25,834 bases of DNA from an uncultured Actinomycetes bacterium (lineage in GTDB: Bacteria > Actinomycetota > Acidimicrobiia > Acidimicrobiales > Acidimicrobilacustridaceae). Each line of letters starts with the position of its first letter. Within the stretch, counting starts at the first letter, position 1. A program made the translations under genes and the position numbers. The stretch lies in NCBI GenBank assembly GCA_937927725.1, contig CALBSE010000007.1, forward strand, positions 1-25,834, given 5' to 3'. Under the pieces are notes generated by a model, which saw only the letters and a program-made list of their open reading frames with translations, was not told the origin of the DNA and did not search any database. Below are positions 22,580 to 25,834 of this stretch, piece after piece.

Positions 22580-23880
22580 GACTCGCCCTCGAGGGCGCGG
22601 CTGCGAAGACGCACGGATTCAGCGTGCGTCGCGAAACCTTCAGCATCGGCAATTGCCGCCACGACAGGAGCCGCCGCATCGAACCCAGCGCGATTGACGT
22701 CGATGACGTGAACCTGTTTGGTGAAGTCATCGACAGTAAGTGCACTACCGAACCGGGCCGTTCCGAACGTCGGAAGCACATGGCTTGGTCCAGCGACGTA
22801 ATCGCCGATTGATGCAGGGGCAAGTGGCCCGAGGAACACCGCTCCTGCATGACGAATGCCCGAGGCAAGCATTGCCGCGTCGGCAGTCATGACTTCGACA
22901 TGCTCGGCGGCGATGTGATTCACCACAGCGATAGCAGCTTCGGGCGAGTCGACAAGAGCGCAGAATCCACCAGAAGCGAACGTCGATTCGATCTCGCTCT
23001 GACGCGGTGCTTGCGCAACAAGACGAGAAAGCGATTCATCGACAGCGTCGGCAACGGTTTCGTCCCACGTCACAAACCAAGCGAGCCCATCGGGTCCGTG
23101 TTCGGCTTGCACCATAAGGTCGATTGCGACGAAGTCAGTGGGCGCAGTGTTGTCGGCAACCACCACGATTTCGGATGGACCAGCGAAGGCCATGGGGACG
23201 CCGACTCGACCCGCCACTTCGCGCTTGGCGATGGCAACGAATGCGTTACCAGGCCCGGCGATGACATCGACCGCCCGCAGCGTCTCGGTGCCGTAGGCCA
23301 TTGCCGCGATCGCTTGCGCGCCGCCAATCGCCCGAACCTCGTCGGCGCCGGCAATCGCAGCGGCAGCGAGTGTGGCCGGCGCGATCTTCCCGGTCTCGCG
23401 ATCGGGCGGAACGCACAGAACGATTTCAGGAACGCCAGCAACCTGCGCAGGAATAACCGTCATCAGTACCGATGATGGATACACACCACGCCCGCCGGGC
23501 ACGTAACAACCGGCACGATCAACGGGAACCGAACGTCCGGTCACGGTGATTCCACCCCGAACGACGGCGTGGTCGGTTCGGAGTTGCGCGATGTGGAATG
23601 CACGAACTGCTTCGGCGGCTTCGCGAAGCGCATCAGCCAGTTCGGTAGGAATTGCGGCAAGCGCTGCGTCGAGTTCCTCACGGCTCACTCGAGAATCGGC
23701 GATATCGACCCCATCGAACTTCTCGGTGAGCTCACGAACAGCGCCATCTCCACCGGCGCGTACCTGAGCGATGATCGATCGCACTGCATCGGTCGGGCCT
23801 TCACCGGCCGGATCGAGGCGCGGAAGATCGGCAACAAGGCGGTCGCCGGTACGTCCACGGAGATCAAGTCGGTTCAACAC
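22576..23880 (-). CDS. hisD: histidinol dehydrogenase
   Basis: HisD oxidises histidinol to histidine in two NAD-dependent steps with zinc. The 434-residue protein has YVPGGRGVYPSSVLM, VIAGPGNAFVAIAKREVAGRVG, and zinc ligands Gln258 and His261 in QAEHGPDGLAW; a Glu-His pair in AAEHVEV and the later GPSHVLPTFGTARF are present. The GTG start at 23880 follows a TAGCGT hexamer by 8 nt. It heads hisD-C-B-H-A with overlaps at each junction. It ends in SRALEGES. Confidence 0.96.
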   Translation of the reverse strand: MLNRLDLRGRTGDRLVADLPRLDPAGEGPTDAVRSIIAQVRAGGDGAVRELTEKFDGVDIADSRVSREELDAALAAIPTELADALREAAEAVRAFHIAQLRTDHAVVRGGITVTGRSVPVDRAGCYVPGGRGVYPSSVLMTVIPAQVAGVPEIVLCVPPDRETGKIAPATLAAAAIAGADEVRAIGGAQAIAAMAYGTETLRAVDVIAGPGNAFVAIAKREVAGRVGVPMAFAGPSEIVVVADNTAPTDFVAIDLMVQAEHGPDGLAWFVTWDETVADAVDESLSRLVAQAPRQSEIESTFASGGFCALVDSPEAAIAVVNHIAAEHVEVMTADAAMLASGIRHAGAVFLGPLAPASIGDYVAGPSHVLPTFGTARFGSALTVDDFTKQVHVIDVNRAGFDAAAPVVAAIADAEGFATHAESVRLRSRALEGES

Positions 23881-23888
23881 GACCTAGG

Positions 23889-23894
23889 ACGCTA
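23889..23894 (-). promoter_or_regulatory. putative leaderless -10 element for hisD
   Basis: Minus-strand TAGCGT in the 10-mer CCGCTAGCGT, 8 nt before the GTG at 23880. It would drive hisD-C-B-H-A. Confidence 0.45.
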
Positions 23895-23931
23895 GCGGTC
23901 GGCCCACCGCGATCCGGAGAGGTTTACCGCT

Positions 23932-24165
23932 TCAGCCCGCTCGACGGGTCGCCGAGACCAACCGACGGTGGGCCGTGCGCAAAGACCGCTCAACTTCAAA
24001 CAGGTCCGAAGCCAGCGATTCGTCGCCGGCAGCCAACACCGCTTCGGCGGTCGAACTCACCCGATCAAGAAGTTCCTCAAGCGTGGTGGTCGCACTCGAC
24101 AGTTGGGCTCGTTCGTTATGCACTGGCGCATTCTCGCAGACCAACCGTGGTGTTGTTCCGGCCAC
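23932..24165 (-). CDS. small protein of unknown function
   Basis: The reading frame gives 77 residues from GTG at 24165, or 63 from GTG at 24123 (VHNERAQLSSATTTLEEL...). The shorter form looks more natural because the first residues of the longer form are Thr/Pro-rich and poorly structured. The remainder is predicted helical: LEELLDRVSSTAEAVLAAGDE, then LFEVERSLRTAHRRLVSATR. The C-terminus is basic. No membrane segment or known motif. It lies between the terminator after nth and the hisD promoter. I do not recognise the family. Confidence 0.55.
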   Translation of the reverse strand: MAGTTPRLVCENAPVHNERAQLSSATTTLEELLDRVSSTAEAVLAAGDESLASDLFEVERSLRTAHRRLVSATRRAG

Positions 24166-24238
24166 GCGCAGGGCAAGGCATTCTCGCTACGAAACAACGC
24201 CAGAGGCACTGGGCCAAACAGGTTGGGCGCAAAAAGAC

Positions 24239-24265
24239 GCCGACGCCCCACAAGGGGGCGTCGGC
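24239..24265 (-). terminator. rho-independent terminator downstream of nth
   Basis: GCCGACGCCCC (24239-24249) pairs with GGGGCGTCGGC (24255-24265): an 11-bp perfect stem with a 5-nt loop. On the minus strand GTC and then TTTTT (24231-24235) follow. It is 162 bp after the nth stop and ends the transcript before the small unknown gene. Confidence 0.85.
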
Positions 24266-24267
24266 AA

Positions 24268-24326
24268 GGTGACACTGGGCGGCGGATCCCAGATGATTGT
24301 CACCGTGTCAGGCGGCGGGAGCCTGA
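24268..24326 (-). other. structured 3' region after nth
   Basis: Two more hairpins precede the terminator on the minus strand: TCAGGC/GCCTGA (24308-24313, 24321-24326) and a nested pair GGTGAC/GTCACC (24268-24273, 24299-24304) enclosing CTGGG/CCCAG (24275-24279, 24288-24292). The 261-bp gap from 24166 to 24426 holds no gene I can support. The fold could be a 3' UTR or a small RNA; nothing else identifies it. Confidence 0.4.
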
Positions 24327-24426
24327 CCCGGCCAACATAGCGCGAAAATTTGACGATCTCGCGCAGTCCTCAGTGAAAGATTCCTATGGTCTAGGCCGAA
24401 GGGCGGACCGGGATTTCGAACCAGAT

Positions 24427-25068
24427 TCAAAGATTCGCCGACGGGCAGTAGTCAGCCAAGACGCAATCAACACACCGCGCCTTCCGAGAGGCACAGACCC
24501 GTCGCCCATGGAGAATCAGCAGCAGGCTGAAGCGACCCCAATCTTCAGGCGGGATCATGTCGTTAAGGACGTATTCCACCTTGACCGGATCGGTTTCCGT
24601 CGTGAGGCCAAGACGAAGCGACAACCGACCGACGTGGGTATCGACGGGCAATCCGGGGAGGTCCATCGCCACGCTTCGAACCACGTTCGCGGTCTTGCGA
24701 CCGACACCCGGGACGGTGACGAGGTCTTCCATTGAGGACGGCACCTCGGCGCCGTAGCGTTCGACGAGGGCTTGGGCCATGCCAATCAGCGACCGAGCTT
24801 TATTTTTGTAGAAGCCCGTGCTGCGCACCAGTTCTTCGACCTCAAGCGGATCGGCGACCGAAAGATCTTCTGGTGAGGGGAACCGAGCAAACAATGCTGG
24901 TGTCACCTGGTTCACCCGAACATCGGTGCACTGGGCCGAGAGAATCGTGGCGGCCAACAGTTCGTAGGGATTGCGATGGTCGAGTTCGCACTGCGCATCG
25001 GGATATTCGAGGTCGAGTCGAGCGAGCGTCTCTTTCGCGCGACCTTTCGGAGAACGGGGCTTCGCCAT
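24427..25068 (-). CDS. nth: endonuclease III (DNA glycosylase/AP lyase)
   Basis: Nth removes oxidised pyrimidines and nicks the abasic site. The 213-residue protein has ATILSAQCTD, the helix-hairpin-helix VPGVGRKTANVV with catalytic Lys125, PVDTHVGRLS with Asp143, and the iron-sulfur cluster C192-x6-C199-x2-C202-x5-C208 (CASRKARCVDCVLADYC). All catalytic residues are present. The ATG at 25068 lies 9 nt after a TAGGGT hexamer. It faces the divergent acetyltransferase gene across 43 bp. Confidence 0.95.
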   Translation of the reverse strand: MAKPRSPKGRAKETLARLDLEYPDAQCELDHRNPYELLAATILSAQCTDVRVNQVTPALFARFPSPEDLSVADPLEVEELVRSTGFYKNKARSLIGMAQALVERYGAEVPSSMEDLVTVPGVGRKTANVVRSVAMDLPGLPVDTHVGRLSLRLGLTTETDPVKVEYVLNDMIPPEDWGRFSLLLILHGRRVCASRKARCVDCVLADYCPSANL

Positions 25069-25075
25069 GGAGACG

Positions 25076-25107
25076 GGACCCTACCGCCGTCAGCACCGGT
25101 AGGGTCC
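25076..25107. promoter_or_regulatory. inverted-repeat divergent promoter between nth and the acetyltransferase
   Basis: GGACCCTACCG (25076-25086) and CGGTAGGGTCC (25097-25107) are perfect 11-bp inverted copies around a 10-nt centre. Each arm carries TAGGGT pointing outwards: 9 nt before the nth ATG on the minus strand and 6 nt before the GTG at 25112 on the plus strand. Each -35 region would overlap the opposite -10, so the two promoters could exclude each other. Confidence 0.5.
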
Positions 25108-25111
25108 GGCC

Positions 25112-25732
25112 GTGCGCAAAGACCGTCGCGACGACGCAGGCCGGCTTCTCTCGCTGGAAACAGAACCCTCGACCCCCGCCGACGCGGCCGAAGCAGCCGC
25201 GGCCGGACTTGAACTGGTGCGATGCATTCAGCAGCTACGCGTCCCGCTCCCCCTTCTCGATTCGTCGCCAGTGCTTCCAACCAGAACCTTCGTTCCTGGA
25301 GAAGATGACGCGGCGTTTTTGGGTGTGAACAACCGAGCATTCGAATGGCATCCCGACCAGTCGAATTGGACGAGCGAACAGCTCAACGACCGACTTCGCG
25401 AGCCGTGGTTCGATGCCGAAGGGTTTCTCCTCCACGAAATCGACGGAGCTCTTGCGGGCTTCTGCTGGACGAAGATCCACCCGGCGACGGCATCCGACCC
25501 TGAACTCGGAGAGATTTATGTGATCGCCGTCGACCCTGCCTCCCACGGACGCGGCCTTGGCCGATCGCTCACGATCGCCGGGCTTGCGCACCTGTCATCG
25601 AAGTCGGTCACCGTAGGCATGTTGCATGTTGAGCACGACAATCTCGCAGCACAATCGTTGTATCGAGATCTGGGATTTGTCGAACACGACTCTCACTGCT
25701 GGTGGGGCGCTGTCGAAAGCGGGTCGAAATGA
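25112..25732 (+). CDS. GNAT acetyltransferase like the C-terminal domain of mycothiol synthase
   Basis: Mycothiol synthase (MshD) acetylates Cys-GlcN-Ins in the last mycothiol step. Residues 58-200 match its C-terminal GNAT domain: TRTFVPGEDDAAFLGVNNRA, FEWHPDQSNWT, REPWFDAEGFLL, GFCWTKIHP, EIYVIAVDPASHGRGLG (acetyl-CoA loop) and NLAAQSLYRDLGF. MshD normally has about 300 residues with two GNAT domains; this has 206, and the first 57 residues keep only a remnant (AGLELVRCIQQLRVPLPL resembles the end of the N-terminal domain). The frame cannot extend left because the start is on top of the divergent promoter. The GTG at 25112 is leaderless. MshD function is possible but not shown. Confidence 0.75.
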   Translation: MRKDRRDDAGRLLSLETEPSTPADAAEAAAAGLELVRCIQQLRVPLPLLDSSPVLPTRTFVPGEDDAAFLGVNNRAFEWHPDQSNWTSEQLNDRLREPWFDAEGFLLHEIDGALAGFCWTKIHPATASDPELGEIYVIAVDPASHGRGLGRSLTIAGLAHLSSKSVTVGMLHVEHDNLAAQSLYRDLGFVEHDSHCWWGAVESGSK

Positions 25733-25834
25733 ATGCGGAATCGCTCTCACTGTTCGATGCCGATCGTGAGGCGCTCACGACGATCCTCGACGGCGAGCCT
25801 CGCTATCGCCTCGACCAGCTCTGGAAAGGGCTGT
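25729..25834 (+). CDS. rlmN: probable 23S rRNA/tRNA methyltransferase RlmN, start only
   Basis: The window ends 106 bases into this frame. The sequence MNAESLSLFDADREALTTIL and then GEPRYRLDQLWKGL fits the N-terminal segment of RlmN, where a GEPxYRxxQLWxxL motif precedes the radical-SAM domain. None of the radical-SAM cysteines are in view. The ATG overlaps the preceding stop (ATGA). The assignment rests on a short match. Confidence 0.6.
   Translation, partial: MNAESLSLFDADREALTTILDGEPRYRLDQLWKGL

Noticed and set aside
24128..24187. Direct repeat GCATTCTCGC at 24128-24137 and 24178-24187
   Set aside because: Ten bases, only two copies, no motif nearby; probably chance in a weakly constrained region.
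24405..24432. A GGTTCGAAATCC-like stretch resembling a tRNA T arm after the nth stop
   Set aside because: The flanks do not pair as a T stem and no acceptor, D or anticodon arm can be built around it.
23968..24735. A 255-codon plus-strand frame
   Set aside because: It overlaps nth, which has complete catalytic and Fe-S residues, and crosses three hairpins; the protein is low-complexity and basic.

Overview
The window is dense, mostly minus-strand housekeeping DNA from a high-GC actinobacterium. Lineage clues are an ANTAR response regulator (PdtaR type) beside polA, a GlbO-type truncated haemoglobin, an MshD-like acetyltransferase, a stand-alone GroES-like protein ending in GSTGLYL, and his/trp/bcp/pdtaR/polA genes that recall the Mycobacterium tuberculosis hisD-to-polA neighbourhood. 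A bacterial-type FabZ and a TrpF plus HisA pair instead of PriA argue against Mycobacterium or Streptomyces and would suit a deep branch such as Acidimicrobiia. That placement is an inference. No mobile element, CRISPR array, phage gene or toxin system was seen.

Layout: (1) 1-1397, minus: 5' end of polA, the ANTAR regulator and a small coiled-coil protein. (2) 1501-6045, plus: tRNA-Leu(CAA), then fabD-fabH-fabG-acpP-fabF, the core of type II fatty-acid synthesis. FabD carries an extra lysine-free biotinyl/lipoyl-like domain. (3) 6052-7409, minus: bcp-fabZ-ogt operon. (4) 7538-7822, minus: HU with its own terminator. (5) 8031-16999, minus: a long run read right to left as hisI-trpE-ygfZ-dnaJ-like-ABM protein-trpC-trpB2-trpF-trpB-trpA-glbO. 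(6) 17048-18088: a divergent pair, GroES-like (minus) and alpha/beta hydrolase (plus). (7) 18100-23880, minus: hisD-hisC-hisB-hisH-hisA, a methyltransferase and hisF. (8) 23932-25834: a small unknown gene and nth (minus), then an MshD-like acetyltransferase and the 5' end of an rlmN-like gene (plus).

From chorismate to tryptophan the window supplies TrpE, TrpF, TrpC, TrpA and two TrpB proteins; trpG and trpD must lie elsewhere. For histidine it supplies HisD, C, B, H, A, F and I; hisG and hisE are absent. Stop-start overlaps (ATGA, GTGA, TGATG) are common, which points to translational coupling.

The most notable pattern is regulatory. Eleven genes have a TANNNT hexamer 6-9 nt before the start codon, the geometry of leaderless promoters. 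At two divergent gene pairs these hexamers are arranged as perfect inverted repeats that appear to fire in both directions. No wholly new multi-gene system was found; the better leads are these symmetric promoters, the FabD fusion, the second TrpB, the CTG start of trpC and the cut-down MshD-like protein.
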